Origin: Tupaia tana
Taxonomy: Eukaryota; Chordata; Mammalia; Scandentia; Tupaiidae
Length of the DNA: 64,000 nucleotides
Assembly: GCA_026018925.1 (NCBI GenBank)
Contig: JAKSZU010000012.1
Coordinates: 25,843,814-25,907,813 of the forward strand
Reading direction: 5' to 3'
Part shown: positions 31,300 to 43,704 of the stretch, in pieces
How the letters are laid out: every line of letters starts with the position of its first letter
Numbering within the stretch: position 1 is the stretch's first letter
Notes under the pieces: generated by a model
What the model saw: only the letters and a program-made list of their open reading frames with translations
The model's database searches: none
What the model was told of the DNA's origin: nothing
Program-made: the position numbers and the translations under genes

Positions 31300-33374
31300 A
31301 GTGAACTTATTTCATGCTTAGTGAACCAACTATATGACTGCTCCTATGTGTGAGAATATATGAATGTACTTGTAAGACCTGGATATTCAAATAAATGATA
31401 TATTGCCCACAGCTCACATAGGCAATATAGCATGCATAAGTTGAGACCTCCAATAGCTGTTTTTCTCAAATTAAAGCACATTCTCTTCCCTAATACATGC
31501 CTCTATGTTCTGGGAAGTTCTAGCAGTAATACTATTCCTTAATTGTACCTCCTACCAAAGGGAATAGAAATGATCACATTCCCATAGGGCAAGTGCTTGA
31601 GGCCACTGAGGTATTATGGACTTCAATATAGTAGACAGACACCAACGGGTCACAACTCCAAGACGGGTAGAGCCAGACCCATCCACTGCCTTCCCTGAAA
31701 GTGAGTCTAGAGAGGGAACCTGGGAAGGGGATGAAGGAGAAAATTCTCAGATCAGCCAGGTGAAGAGGGAAACCCTACCTTCAGTCCAGGAACTGAGGCA
31801 AGACAGCCTTACAGTCTCAGGTTTTTTCATGCCAAATTCTGGCTCTTACTATAGAGGAATATTGAAAGAGAAAGAGAAATTTGCATATCAAAGTGTTTAT
31901 ACCCTAGAGTTGACTAGATATCCAATACATACTGAATAAATTATTGAGTAAGAGAAAGGAGACAAAATGGAGTGGGGAAATCAAGAACAACAACATAAAA
32001 AAATAAACACTGAAAATACGATGGAGAATTTTTCTTGGTGTGCTCCAGAAATTCTATCCATTTTTTGGAAATAAACTTTTGAAGGTCATCCAATAAATAA
32101 AATGAAGTAAATAAATTTTCCTCTTCTTTTAGGTTTCCTTATGGATCCTCTTTCTTGCAACAAAGGTACATCCAGGTGGCTGGACCCGTCAGAAATCAGT
32201 CAAGGATTCTTAAGCCAACTTGGCTATGGTGAGCTTTGGTGCTGTTCATTTTAAGAATGAAGTGATGTAATGTTACATAAAGGATGAACAGAGGAAGAGC
32301 TGATAAAGTCCAAATGACAAAATGTGATGTAGGGAAGTAGTGTCAGAATCTGACAACCTGAAATTCACATTTGCTGTGGGTGGGTCCGACCAATGGTAAC
32401 AGGGACAGTTATAGTAGAGAATCAGTAAGTTTCTAGCAATGCCTGACCAAACTTTTGAATGTGTATGTGGTAAATGGAAAAATCAAGAGAGACAGGGCCA
32501 TCCAAATGTTACATGCAGTACTAAGTACATTGAGAAGTTGTTTTGGTCACCACATCAGACCTGGAAGCTATGATCAAGGATTACTACAGTAAGACATCCA
32601 CCACATCAGCACTCCCAACTACTAAAACCTATTCCTCCAAATTAAGCACCAGATTTATCAAGCAAAAGATATTGAGACTGTGTGGATGGGTGATGGTAGT
32701 AGAGGCATCAAGGAAAAAAGTTTTGTCAGCAGAAATATAGATATACACATATCTTTATCTTTTGCTTCCAGAGAGAAAGAGGCAGTGCCTGAGAGATACT
32801 AATAAATTAGAATCCACTTGATTTTAAAACAGAATGAAGAAAGAATTGAGGAAGGGAGGAGGGTAATTTCCATTATCTCACACTTACACAGTCATTCCAT
32901 GGGCTACTTAATAAAGTTGAGGTCTAAGAAAAAATAAAGTCAGGAGTGGAAGTCTGGGGGGGGGGGGGTCAGGTCACACAGAGAAGAAAATGAATGTGCC
33001 ATTTAATAGGTATATCAAATTAAAATCTTCTTGAAAGATATTTTCAGTTCTGGGTTTGTATTTGAATTAAAAATTATTTCCTATCTTTTAGCCATCCTTC
33101 CAAAAATACCACTTTATAACTGCATTTAACTTCCAAAATTTTTCATTACTCGAAGGGAATAGGTTTATTCTTTTAAAAAAGATGAGGCATTAAATACAGT
33201 ATCAAAATATGACAGTGACTGGAGTACTCCAGAGACTATCAAATCAGTGCTCTTTTGGCAAATAGACATAGTATAGCATAAGTAACTAAGAATTGGATTT
33301 GAAATCAAATTGAACTGTTTAGATTGAAGGTTATCATATGTGGTATTGGAATTTCCTTATTTACCTTATTGCCC
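31300..33374. other. Non-genic stretch upstream of receptor 3
   Basis: No repeat recognised in most of it. It contains a 13 bp G run near 32956-32968 and a 107-codon open frame described separately. Confidence 0.4.
31616..31939 (+). other. 107-codon open frame of unknown status
   Basis: Hydrophilic predicted product rich in E, S, R and T, with no signal peptide, membrane segment or motif I recognise. It is not inside a SINE or L1. The local base composition is less AT-rich than its neighbours. It could be a chance frame or an old exon fragment, and I would not annotate it as a gene. Confidence 0.12.
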
Positions 33375-33645
33375 TAATTGATAAAGTCATGAGATATTGG
33401 TGGGACACAGATATGGTTTATTATCTGTTGATGAGGATGTGTATAGTAATCTCAACTGGCTGCAGTGTGTATCATGCTGGGTAAAGTCTCTTTACAATCT
33501 AAATAATGTATAGCGATTGAATGCATAAATAGTAATAGTAATAATAATAAAAAGAAAAAAGAAAAATGTCATGAAATGAAAATCTAAATGATGTATAACA
33601 ATTGAATGTTTAAATAATAATAACAATAAAAGAAAAAAGTCATGA
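33375..33645 (+). mobile_element. L1 3' UTR fragment with duplicated tail
   Basis: GGTTTATTATCTGTTGATGA through GTATAGCGATTGAATGCATA, followed by an A-rich tail. Then the segment ATCTAAATGATGTATAACAATTGAATG repeats the end of the 3' UTR and is followed by a second A-rich tail. AAAGTCATGA occurs before the element and after the second tail. Confidence 0.8.
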
Positions 33646-34128
33646 AACTAAGATGTTTCTACAGGGTTGTTTTAATAATTGAGATAATACTTTTAACATA
33701 TTTTAGCACAGTGCATGGTAAATACTGAAAGTTCATTAAGTACATGGAAACTGTGTTTTATATTTTACTGGTTTGCTAAAGGTCCAAACTGTGAGATTTA
33801 AAAATATAGAGTAATTTACACTTATTAATGATACCTCAGCAGATCATCTGTAAAAGGTAGCCAGATCTAAGGACCGTATACAGCCTGATTTAAAAACTCC
33901 AGGAAGGCTGTCCTCAAACATTTCACAGGTATCTCTCATTGCAAAAGGCAGTTCATTTTTAGGATATTCTTTGGATTTGCTTTTAGAATTCAGCAGGAAA
34001 GAAGTCGTGGGTTCACCGAGTGAAGGTATCCTCAGTTTCTCTCAAAATATTTTCTACAAGACTCTGTCATTGCTTGTATCATTTTGTCTAATAATTATCC
34101 ATTGCTGGTAGAAAGAATTGCCCCTTTT
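33646..34128. other. Non-genic stretch
   Basis: No recognised gene or repeat; AT-rich. Confidence 0.4.
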
Positions 34129-34336
34129 GGGGCCTGCAGATGCTATAATGGTTACATCACTGGACTCCCACGTAGTCAATTGTGGTTGGAGTCCCGAACC
34201 CCATGTCTTAAAACTCACACCAGGCCCATGATCCTTCTTGGGTGGTGATTTCTTGCTTTCTGTCTCTCTGTCTCTCTCTATCTCTCTGGCAAGCACACAC
34301 ACATTATAGCAAAAAATCTCCTCTTAAAAAAAAAAA
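34129..34336 (+). mobile_element. SINE with internal deletion
   Basis: Head GGGGCCTGCAGATGCTATAA and normal 3' half, but the GAGAGGAGAATGGAGGAG core is missing (about 55 bp). It lies about 500 bp upstream of receptor 3, in its putative intron or promoter region. Confidence 0.9.
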
Positions 34337-34780
34337 TTGTTCCTTCCTTGACAGCAAGAACAGTATTTAATATTTGCATTCCTAAAATACAAAGAGTGAG
34401 TAAAAGGCAAATAAGGAGAAAAGAGTGACAATACAGAATACTATCTATTGTGAGAACTGGGGTCATTATCTGTAACTGGGCAAAGAGATTCATTAAAGAT
34501 CAATCCTGTTGAAATCAGAGGGCCTATTTTTATCACATTCTTCAATGGCAAGAGCACTTCCTCATAGCTAATTAAAACTGCACATTTTACTTTATATAAT
34601 TATTCTATCAGAAATTATACATACCACAGGCATGAAGAGAGACAGAAGTTTAGAGATTAAAATGGATTGATTTTGTCAATGTAGCAAGTAAAATCTCTAG
34701 TTATAACAAAGCAACCTGCTGTGAAAAAAGAAGTTTCTTACAATGGAAACTTTGTATATACTAAGTCAAAAGCTAATTTG
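34337..34780. other. Upstream flank of receptor 3
   Basis: AT-rich with no repeat recognised. I could not find the TATA/GTTCCCAGAGGG promoter block shared by receptors 2 and 4 here or further upstream. Confidence 0.35.
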
Positions 34781-34796
34781 TATCTTAACTTTTTAG
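34781..34796 (+). other. Candidate splice acceptor of receptor 3
   Basis: TATCTTAACTTTTTAG ends at 34796, giving 37 nt of 5' UTR before the ATG. The exon start ATCACCAAAGG aligns with ATCATTCAAAG of receptor 4. Confidence 0.55.
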
Positions 34797-34833
34797 ATCA
34801 CCAAAGGAAAGGTGTAGATACAAAATTGCCAAG

Positions 34834-35775
34834 ATGGCATCTTACATGAATGGCTCTACTGAGGTTACAGACTTCCTCCTGAATTGTTTTGTTCGGTCTC
34901 CCAGTTGGCAACTCTGGCTGTCCCTACCCCTCAGCGTCCTCTTCCTCCTGGCCATGGGGGCCAATGCTATTCTCCTGATGACCATCTTCATGGAAGCCTC
35001 TCTGCACCAGCCCATGTACTACCTGCTCAGCCTCCTCTCCCTGCTGGACATAGTGCTCTGTCTCACTGTCATCCCTAAGGTCTTGGCCATCTTCTGGTTT
35101 GACCTGAGGTCTATCAACTTCTATGCCTGCTTCCTACAGATGTACATTATGAATTGCTTCCTTGCAATGGAGTCCTGCACATTCATGGTTATGGCCTATG
35201 ATCGTTATGTGGCCATATGCCATCCACTCAGATACCCATCCATTATCACTGACCAATTTGTAGTCAAGGCAGCCATCTTTATTTTGACCAGAAATGCACT
35301 TCCTACTCTATTTGTTCCCCTCCTCTCTGCTAGACTCCATTATTGTGGTAGAAATGTCATTGAGAACTGTATCTGTGCCAATATGTCTGTGTCCAAGCTC
35401 TCCTGTGACGATGTTACCATCAATCGCCTCCTCCAATTTGCTGGAGGCTGGACCCTGCTAGGATCTGACCTCATCCTCATCTTCCTCTCTTACACCCTCA
35501 TACTTCGAGCTGTGCTGAGACTCAAGGCAGAGGGTGCTGTGACCAAGGCCCTAAGCACGTGTGGTTCCCACTTCATCCTTATCCTCTTCTTCAGCACCAT
35601 CCTTCTGGTCTTTGTCATCACACATGTGGCTAAGAAGAAGGTCTCCCCTGATGTGCCAGTTTTGCTCAATGTCCTCCACCATGTTATTCCTGCAGCTCTT
35701 AATCCTATTGTATATGGGGTAAGAACCCAAGAGATCAAGCAAGGAATCCAGAGATTACTGAAGAAAGGGTGGTAA
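34834..35775 (+). CDS. OR56A3: Class I olfactory receptor, OR56A3-like (receptor 3)
   Basis: Intact 313-residue receptor, two residues shorter at the N terminus than its neighbours (sequon N6-G-S). All OR landmarks are present: GAN in TM1, LHQPMYYLLSLLSLLD, MAYDRYVAICHPLRYPS, the loop 2 cysteines, KALSTCGSH, NPIVYG, and the tail QRLLKKGW identical to receptor 2. It shares AMESCTFMVMAYDRYVAIC and PSIITDQFVVKAAIFIL exactly with receptor 2. TM4/loop 2 diverges (ALPTLFVPLLSARLHY), as does RSINFYACF at the start of TM3 (RPISFSACF in receptor 2). Identity concentrated in blocks suggests recent duplication with or without gene conversion. Function, odorant detection in olfactory neurons, is inferred from the family. 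Same strand as receptors 1 and 2. Confidence 0.97.
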   Translation: MASYMNGSTEVTDFLLNCFVRSPSWQLWLSLPLSVLFLLAMGANAILLMTIFMEASLHQPMYYLLSLLSLLDIVLCLTVIPKVLAIFWFDLRSINFYACFLQMYIMNCFLAMESCTFMVMAYDRYVAICHPLRYPSIITDQFVVKAAIFILTRNALPTLFVPLLSARLHYCGRNVIENCICANMSVSKLSCDDVTINRLLQFAGGWTLLGSDLILIFLSYTLILRAVLRLKAEGAVTKALSTCGSHFILILFFSTILLVFVITHVAKKKVSPDVPVLLNVLHHVIPAALNPIVYGVRTQEIKQGIQRLLKKGW

Positions 35776-35802
35776 AATGGGCAACTGGATCTTTGTATTT
35801 AT

Positions 35803-36225
35803 CATATATGATGACATTAATCCATGACACATTTGCACTGTGGAATACCACTCAGCCATAAAAACGAGACCATGGCATTTGATTGAAAGTGGACAAATAC
35901 TGAACATTGAATGCTGAGCAAAGCAAACCAGACTATGAAAGATTAGCAGAGAGAATAAGAAGAAAAGCAGAGAGAACAACTGAGGATACTAGAAACAGTA
36001 TGGGAGGATGGTGGACAACAGGGTGTGTGTGAGAGGGAATCAAGGTGAAAAGGTACAAAACATTTAACAGACACAAAAACAGAAAATTATCTGCTGATGA
36101 TAATGTATATGGCAATATCTTTGACTGGACTAATATACGCCATATTCATGCTAAGAAAATCTATTTTGGATGTTGTAAAGATATATAGCAATTGAATGTA
36201 AAAAAATAATAAAAGACAGAAGAAA
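35803..36225 (+). mobile_element. L1 3' end immediately downstream of receptor 3
   Basis: End of ORF2 (GGAATACCACTCAGCCATAA, CATGGCATTTGATTGAAAGT) and 3' UTR (AATTATCTGCTGATGATAAT, TTTGACTGGACTAATATACG) with an A-rich end. It starts less than 30 bp after the receptor stop codon, so it probably supplies or replaces 3' UTR sequence. Confidence 0.85.
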
Positions 36226-37088
36226 AGAAACTAGTTAATGGGAAATTGGGTTGACACTCATACCTCAGAGATAAAGTAGTAAAGTAAGTTTTATAAAATT
36301 ATATTTTGACATTACTTCTCTTCTAATCCCAACAGCTCATCCCTCCCCAAAACTAAGAAATTTATGTGTATTTTGAAAATTTAAAACTCCTCTATCATTA
36401 TATTTATCTAAAGTACAAGAATTCAGGACAAAGTTTATAGTGGAGTAATCAATCTCAGCTAACATGATACTTCTATATATGCACATTTAATTTTTTAAAC
36501 ATAATTGTATTAATTACCTTGACTGTAATTTATTAATATTACTGTTACTAACTCAATCACTTCATTACATAGAGAGTTTTCTACATGTCAGAAGCTAAAG
36601 TGCTGGCCATAAAAATGATGTGGAATATCTTCAAAATCAGGCAGGATATTGTGGGAAGAGAAATAAACTGGGAACCATAATTTATACATTTGAATTCAGG
36701 CTCTAACCTTCTCTGGAAGTTTAACCTGAGCATTTTACTTAGGGTTCTTTGAGCCTCAGGGTCTCTGTTGATGAAATGCTAAAAGCAATATTAGTTTGGT
36801 ACTGTGAACTCAAAAACATACTTTTGAAAATCTTTGCCACTTGTAAAACAGTAAAAGATTTGGAAATAAAGTGAGTTCCTAATAAGTGTAGTACTAGTGT
36901 GGTCGTTGTGTCTGGTGTATGTAGTTTAGCTTACTAAATCCAGTTCTAATGTGCAGTGCCTGGTTTGAAGTGAGGTGTCCATCCCCAGAGGACCCCAATG
37001 GTGATCTTTGTACACATCTCTGCCCTTATCATGGTCAGAAGACTTTCAGTCAGAAAACAATAAAGCCTGGAGAGCTAAAAGGTTTGAC
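36226..37088. other. Non-genic stretch
   Basis: No gene or clear repeat seen. Confidence 0.4.
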
Positions 37089-37356
37089 TGGGACCAGCAG
37101 ATGGTGTAATGGTTATGTTGCAGGACTGCCACATGGCTGGCCATGGTTCTAGTCCTGGACCTGAAGGTTTGAAACCCACACTGGGCATGGGCATGCCCAA
37201 AATACTGAGAGGATAATAGAAGAGAAGAGATTGCAGCATGAACATCCCCTCGGGGTGAGGGGGGCGGTTATTTCTCATTTTCTGTCTCTTTGTCTTTCCC
37301 TGTGGTGAGCTTATACACCTGATAGCAAAACAAAAACAAGAAAATAAATAAAAACG
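37089..37356 (+). mobile_element. tRNA-derived SINE
   Basis: Sense copy from GGGACCAGCAGATGGTGTAA with CT-rich end and A-rich tail (CAAAACAAAAACAAG). Confidence 0.9.
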
Positions 37357-37871
37357 AAATGCTTAATCTGGGATTGAGGACTCAGGGAAACTCAATCACC
37401 CACAGTCCTACTTGGAGTGAACTTTAGGGTGAACTATTATAGAGTATGTGCTGGAAGTGTATGAAGTCATTGTCACTGAAGTATGGAAGCTAAGAAAGAC
37501 TATCGGTTTCTTTGTGTCATCTAGAAATGCAAAAACAAAGTTTTTTTTCTTTTCATGTTTCTCATGCTATATTAACTGTTCTACAATACTACAAAATTTG
37601 TTAAACTTTCAAACTTAGTTTAGAAAATGATTATTATGATGATGGAAAAATGAGAAAATATAGAAAGAAAGATAAATTCTGAAAAAAAGGATTAGTCCAC
37701 TCCTTACACAAATATAAATACATAAAGAAATTTGACAAATGTACTTCTTTGTATATTTAAAAAGAAAATAATAGATACTATAGGAAGACTACTTCTTGAG
37801 TTGTGAGAACACAGAATAATAATGGTTCAATATTACAAAAAGTATAATCTACTATGTCAATAATTAACATA
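37357..37871. other. Non-genic stretch
   Basis: AT-rich, nothing recognised. Confidence 0.4.
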
Positions 37872-38122
37872 TGCAGTCAGCAGATGCCATAATGGTTACA
37901 TTACTGGACTTCCACGTAGTCCACTGTGGTTTGAGTCTAAGACCCAGTGACTTAAAACTCATGCTGGCTGCATGTGTGTGTGTGTGTGTGTCCAAGATCC
38001 TGAGAGGAGAATGGAGAAGGGATTTCATCATGGCCAATCTCCCCCTGTGGGGTGATTTCTCACTTTCTGTCTCTCTGTCTCATTAGCAAGTGCATGTTCC
38101 CTATAGAAAAATCTATAAAAAA
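37872..38122 (+). mobile_element. tRNA-derived SINE with (GT)n
   Basis: Sense copy with a GT run at about 37975-37991 and normal core, CT-rich and A-rich ends. Confidence 0.9.
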
Positions 38123-38204
38123 GTAAATTAGTGCATGAATGTTAGATGATAAACTATATAAAATCTGATAAGTTTTAAATGTTCAAAATATTAAATTATT
38201 ACTA

Positions 38205-38275
38205 TTTTTTAAGTTTTTGCAAGAGGGCATGTGTGCTTGTTGGACAGAAACAGAACATTTTTCTTGCTTTCTTTT
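38205..38275 (-). mobile_element. 3'-end fragment of a SINE
   Basis: TTTTTTAAGTTTTTGCAAGAGGGC followed by GTGTGCTTGTTGGACAG is the antisense 3' end of the SINE, cut off after about 50 bp. Confidence 0.6.
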
Positions 38276-38285
38276 CTTTCCTTTT

Positions 38286-38550
38286 TTTTTTTTTTGGAGA
38301 GGTTTTTTGCTATAGGGCGCGTGCGCTCGTCAGACAGACGGAGAGAGACAGAGAGACAGAAAGCGAGAAATCACCCCCCAGGGGGGATGGTCACGCCGCA
38401 ATCTCTTCTCCTCCATTCTCCTCTCGGGATCTTGGGCACGCATGCACATGCACCCGGTGTGAGTTTTAAGCCACCGGGTCCAGGATGCAAACCGCGGTCG
38501 GCTACGTGGGAGTCCAGCAACATAGCCATTACGCTAACTGCTGGTTCCCT
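38286..38550 (-). mobile_element. tRNA-derived SINE, near consensus
   Basis: Antisense copy with intact GCGCGTGCGCTCG and palindrome. CTTTCCTTTT occurs at 38276-38285 and 38551-38560. Confidence 0.93.
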
Positions 38551-38589
38551 CTTTCCTTTTTTTTTTAGAGTTTGTTTTTGGAAACAAGT

Positions 38590-38893
38590 CCTCTGAATTA
38601 TTTATTTATTTACTTGTTTATTTTTATTTATTTATTTATTTTATTTTATTATGTTTTTATTTCTTTCCTTTCATTTCTTCCATACATTCAATCACATTAT
38701 AATTTGTCTTACAAAATGGATATTTCAACAGGTGAACATTTCTCCCTAGTACTTTTGATAAAACTACAAAATATCTTCAACAGATAATACCACACCTCTT
38801 TGTGCCATTAATGCTTTGCCTCCCTATCCCTCCCCCAAATGTCCTTCCTCAGACCCTCCTCTTTCACACACACTATATCTGGTATTTACATCT
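38590..38893 (-). mobile_element. L1 3' UTR fragment placed in tandem with the next L1
   Basis: After a (TTTA)n stretch, CATACATTCAATCACATTAT to CACACACTATATCTGGTATT matches the L1 3' end at 53690-53950. It stops abruptly at about 38893, where a second L1 3' end begins. Confidence 0.8.
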
Positions 38894-41800
38894 ATATTCA
38901 ATCACATTGTTTACCTTACAAAGTGAACATTTCAATATGTGAACATTTCTCCCAAGGTCTGTTGATCAAAATATTTTCAATAGATAACACCAAACCTCCC
39001 CATCCTGTCAATGCTCTGCCTCTGTATCCCTCCTCCAAATGTCCTTCCCTAGGTCCCACTCCTCCACACACACCAAAACTGGTATTCACATCCATCTCTT
39101 GTGTTTGTATATCTTTTAGTCAATCAGTTTCAGTCATGGAGTGCAGACACTTGGTATATATTAAGTGGGGACATACAATGTCTCTCCTTCACAGCCTGGC
39201 TTGCTTCACTCAGAAGTAAATCTTCCATATTCTTCCACTTTCTGTCAAAAGCCAGGTTTTTTTTTTTTTTATGGCTGAATAGTATTTCATAGAACATATG
39301 TGCCACATGTTTTCAATCCATTCTGCCGTACGGGGGCGTTTGGGTTGATTCCATTTCTTAGCAATCGTGAAAAGTGCTGCAATAAACATCGATGTGCAAG
39401 CACTTTTCAAATGAAGAAGAATGCTGTCCTTTGGGTAGATGCCAAGAAATGGGATTGCTGGATCATATGGTAGTTGTATTTGTCCATTTTTGAGGAATCT
39501 CCAAATTGTTCTCCACAGTGGTTTGACTAATTTACATTCCCACCAGCAGTGTGAGAGAGTTCCCCTTTCACCACACCCCCTCCAACACTTATCATTTTTT
39601 TTTTTTTTTAAAATCTTAGACATTCGGACTGGGGTTAAGTGGTATATCGTTGTTTTGATCTGCATTTCTCTTATGATGAGGGATGTTGAGCATTTTTTCA
39701 AATGCCTTTTGGCTATTCGTATGTTATCTTTAGAGAGTGTTTTTTTCAAATCCTTCTCCCATCTTTTAATAGGGTTGATCATCTTTTTTACAATCAGCTT
39801 CTTTAGTTTCTTGTGTATTCTGGTTATCCGTCCCTTATCTCATGCATAATTTACAAAAATATTTTCCCATTCATAGGGCTGTCAATTCACACTAACTACT
39901 GTGTCTTTTGCCATGCAGAAACTTCTTAGTCTGATGTAATCCCAGTTGTCTATTTTGGGGATTATCGATTGTTCTTTGGGGGTCTTATGTAAGAAGTCTT
40001 TCCCTACCCCAATGTCTCCCAGAGTTTCCCCAGTGTTTTCTAGAAGCAGTTTAATAGTTGAGGGTCTTAGATTTAGATCCTTGATCCACCTTGACTTGAT
40101 TTTTGTCAAAGGTGTGAGGTAGGGGTTCAGATTCATCTTTCTACAGGTGGAAATCCAGTTTTTCCAGCACCATTTGCTGAAGAGTTTTTCTTTTCCCACT
40201 GGATTGACTGGTACCCCTTGTCATAAATCAGTTGACTGAATGGTAATTTATTCCTGTGGGCTCAATTCTGTTCCATCGGTCCACATGTCTGTTCCTGTGC
40301 CAGTACCATGCTGTTTTGATTACCACAGCTTTGTAGTATATTTTTGGGTCAGGGAGTGAGATGCTGCCCACTCCACACTTCTTGTGTAGAATTGCTTTGG
40401 CAATACGGGGTCTTTTATTAATCCAGACGAATTTTATGATTGTCTTTTCTAGATCTGTGAAGAATGCGTCTGGTACTTTGATTGGCATTGCATTAAATAG
40501 GTACACTAATTTGGGTAGAATTGCCATTTTGGTTATATTAATTCTTCCAATCTAGGAGCATGGGATGTCCTTCCACTTTTTTGTGTCATTTTCAATTTCT
40601 TTTTTTAGCTTCTCATAGTTTTCCTTGTGGAGGTCTTTAACTTCTTTGGTTAGATTTATCCCTAAGTATCTTATACTTTTTGTGGCTATGGTAAATGGAA
40701 TAACTTTTTTTCAGTTCTATCTCCATCTGCCTGTTGTTTGTATATAGAAATGCTATAGACTTCTGTATATTAATTTTGTATCCTGCAACTTTACTGTATT
40801 CGTGCATTACTTCCAGAAAATTTTTCATGGAAATTATTGGGTCTTCTATGTACACAATCATGTCATCTGCGAATAGAGAGAGTTTCACCTCTTCTTTTCC
40901 TATTTGGATGCCTTTAATTTTTTTCTCTTTTCTGATTGCATTGGTGAGGACTTCCAGTACTATATTGAAAAGGAGTGGAGAAAGTGGGCAGCCTTGTCTT
41001 GTATCTGTTTTTAGTGGGAAAGCTTTCAGCTTTTCTCCATTCAGGATGATGTTTGCGATGGGTTTTTCATAGATAGCTTTTATTTTGTTGAGAAATGACC
41101 CTTATATGACGATTTTGCTGAGTCTTGATCATAAAGGAATATTGTATCTTATCAAATGCTTTTTCTGCATCAATCGATATGACCATATGGTTTTTGCCTT
41201 TTTTTCCTGTTAATATGGTGTATTACGTTTATGATTTTGCATATGTTGAACCAACCTTGCATTCCTGGAATAAAGCCTACCTGATCATGATGTATAATCT
41301 TTTTTATAAGTTGTTGGATATGGTTTGCTAGTATCTTGTTGAGAATCTTTGTGTCTATATTCATCAGAGATATTGGTCTATAGTTTTTCTTCCTTGTCCT
41401 GTCCTTATCTGTTTTGAGGATAGGGGTGATAGAGGCTCATAGAATGAATTAGGGAGAGATTCACCCTTTTGGATCTTTAGAAATAACTTGAGCAGAATGG
41501 GAGTTAACTCTTCTTTGAAAGTTTTATAGAACTCAGAGCTGAAACCATCAGGGCCAGGGTCTTTCTCTGTTGGAAGGTTATTTATTACTGATTCAATCTC
41601 CTGGCGTGTTATGGGCCTATTTAGACTTTCTATATCCTCCTGGCTCAATCTTGGTAGACTATATGTGTCCAGGAATTTGTCCATCTCATCCAGATTGTTT
41701 TGTTTCTTGGCATATAGTTATTCATAGTATCCTCTAATGATGTTCTGCATTTCTACTTTGTCTGTTGTTATATTGCCTGCTTCATTGCAGATTTGATTCA

Positions 41801-43290
41801 CCTGGTTCCTTTCTCACTTCTTCTTAATAAGTCTCACTAGTGGTGTATCGATTTTGTTTATCTTTTCAAAGAACCAGCTTTTAATTTCATTTATTTTCTG
41901 TATAGTTCACTTATTTTCTATTTCATTTATTTCTGCTTGGATCTTTATTATTTCCTTTCTCCTGGAGTTTTTTGGATTATTCTGCCGTTGCTTCTCCAAT
42001 TCTCTGAGGCATGATGTTAGGTGACCCATTTGCCTTCTTTCCGTCTTCCTCTTATGAGCACTAATTGCTATAAACTTCCCTCTTATGACTGCTTTTGTGG
42101 TGTCCCAAAGATTATGGAAACTTGTATCCTCATTGTCATTAGCTTCCATGAATCTTTTGATTTCGGACTTTATTTCATCAGTAGTTGTGGAGTCATTCAG
42201 TAGTAGGTTATTTAGTTTCCATGTGAGTATTTTTGAGGATTTCTCTTGAAATTAAACTCAAGTTTAATTCCATTATGGTCAGAGAAGATGCTGGAAATAG
42301 TTTCTATCCCTTTGAATCTGTAGAGGCTTGCTTTGTGCCCTATGATGTGGTCAATCTTCGAAAAGTTTCCATGTGGGGGTGAGAAAAAAGTGTATCTCGT
42401 GGTTTTTGGATGGAAAATTCTATAGATGTCTGTTAAGTCCATTTCATTTACGGTATCATTCAGATCCTTTATCTCTTTTTTGTCTAGATGATCTGTCCCG
42501 AGGGGATAGTGCATTGTTAATGTCTCCAACAATCAATGTATTGCAGTCTATCTCCCCTTTTAGATCTAACTGTCTTTCCTTCACATATTTCGGTGCTCTT
42601 GTGTTAGGCGCATAGATATTTATAAGAGTTAATATCTTCTTAATCTATTGATTCTTTTACTACAATATAGTGCCCTTCTTTGTCTCTTCGAACAGTTTTT
42701 GTTTTAAAGCCTATTTTGTCAGAAATTAGTATTGTAACTCCAGCTCTTTTATGGTTCCCATTTGCATGGAAAACCTTTCTCCATCCCTTCGCTTTCAGTC
42801 TATGTATGTCTTTATCGATGAGGTGGGTTTCCTGTAGGCAACAGATGGAGTGTCTCTGTTTTTTTATCCATTCGATCAGTCTGCGTCTCTTGATTGGAGA
42901 ATTTAATCCATTCACATTCAATGTTACTATCAATGTAACTGGATCTGTCCCAATGTTTAAGTTGGCCATTGTCACAGCAGCCTTTCATTCCTTTGTTTCT
43001 GTCTGTTAGCTCTTTAGTTTTCCTGGAACAGTACTTTCTTCAGGGTTTCTTGAAGAGCTGGTCTGGTGCTGGCAAATTCTTTCAGGTCTTGTTTGTCTGA
43101 GAAGATTTTAATCTTTTTTTCTCATATGAAGGATAATCTTGCAGGATACAATAATCTTGGTTGAAATTGTTTTTCTCTTAGCACTTTCAATACATCTTCC
43201 CATTCTTTCCTTGCTTGCATTGTTTCCATTGAGAGGTCCAGTGTTAGCCTGATGGGATGACCTTTGTGCGTCACTTCTCATTTCTCTCTT
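38894..43290 (-). mobile_element. Large L1, ORF1 3' end to 3' UTR
   Basis: Antisense L1 of about 4.4 kb: 3' UTR (38894-39230), ORF2 C-terminal cysteine-rich domain (around 39550-39590), reverse transcriptase (FADDM near 40860-40875), endonuclease (IDHIIGHK near 42340, LNVNGLNSP near 42905), ORF2 start near 42975 and the C-terminal part of ORF1 (about 43010-43290). Many frameshifts and stops. It is the most complete L1 here, but it is 5'-truncated and non-functional. Confidence 0.92.
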
Positions 43291-43452
43291 GCCAGAAGAA
43301 ATAAAACTGTTATTAGTAAGAAGTATCAATTGAAAATGAAAAAGGATTAACCATGAGTAAAAATCCACAGCAAAGAGAGATAAGAGGATTAAATCTCCTA
43401 AAACTAAAGGTATTGTAGTTACTTATAAAATAATATAGGATAAAATTTTCTT

Positions 43453-43704
43453 CTTTTTTTTTTTTAGGTTTTTACCATGGGGCACATAAGCTTGCCAGAA
43501 AGAGACAGACAGAGACACAAAGAGGGAAAGTGATTAATCAATCACCAGGGGGGATGGCCATGTCAAATTCCTTCTCCTTCATTCTTCTCTCAGTATTTTG
43601 GACATGCACACACAGGTGATTTACAAGCCACTGTGTCTGGGACTTAAATCATGGTTGGCCATGTGGGAGTCCTTTGCTTTAACCATGAAACTGCATCCTG
43701 GCCC
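43453..43704 (-). mobile_element. tRNA-derived SINE
   Basis: Antisense, diverged copy; flanks AGGATAAAATTTTCTT and AGGATAAATTTTCTT are its target-site duplication. Confidence 0.9.
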
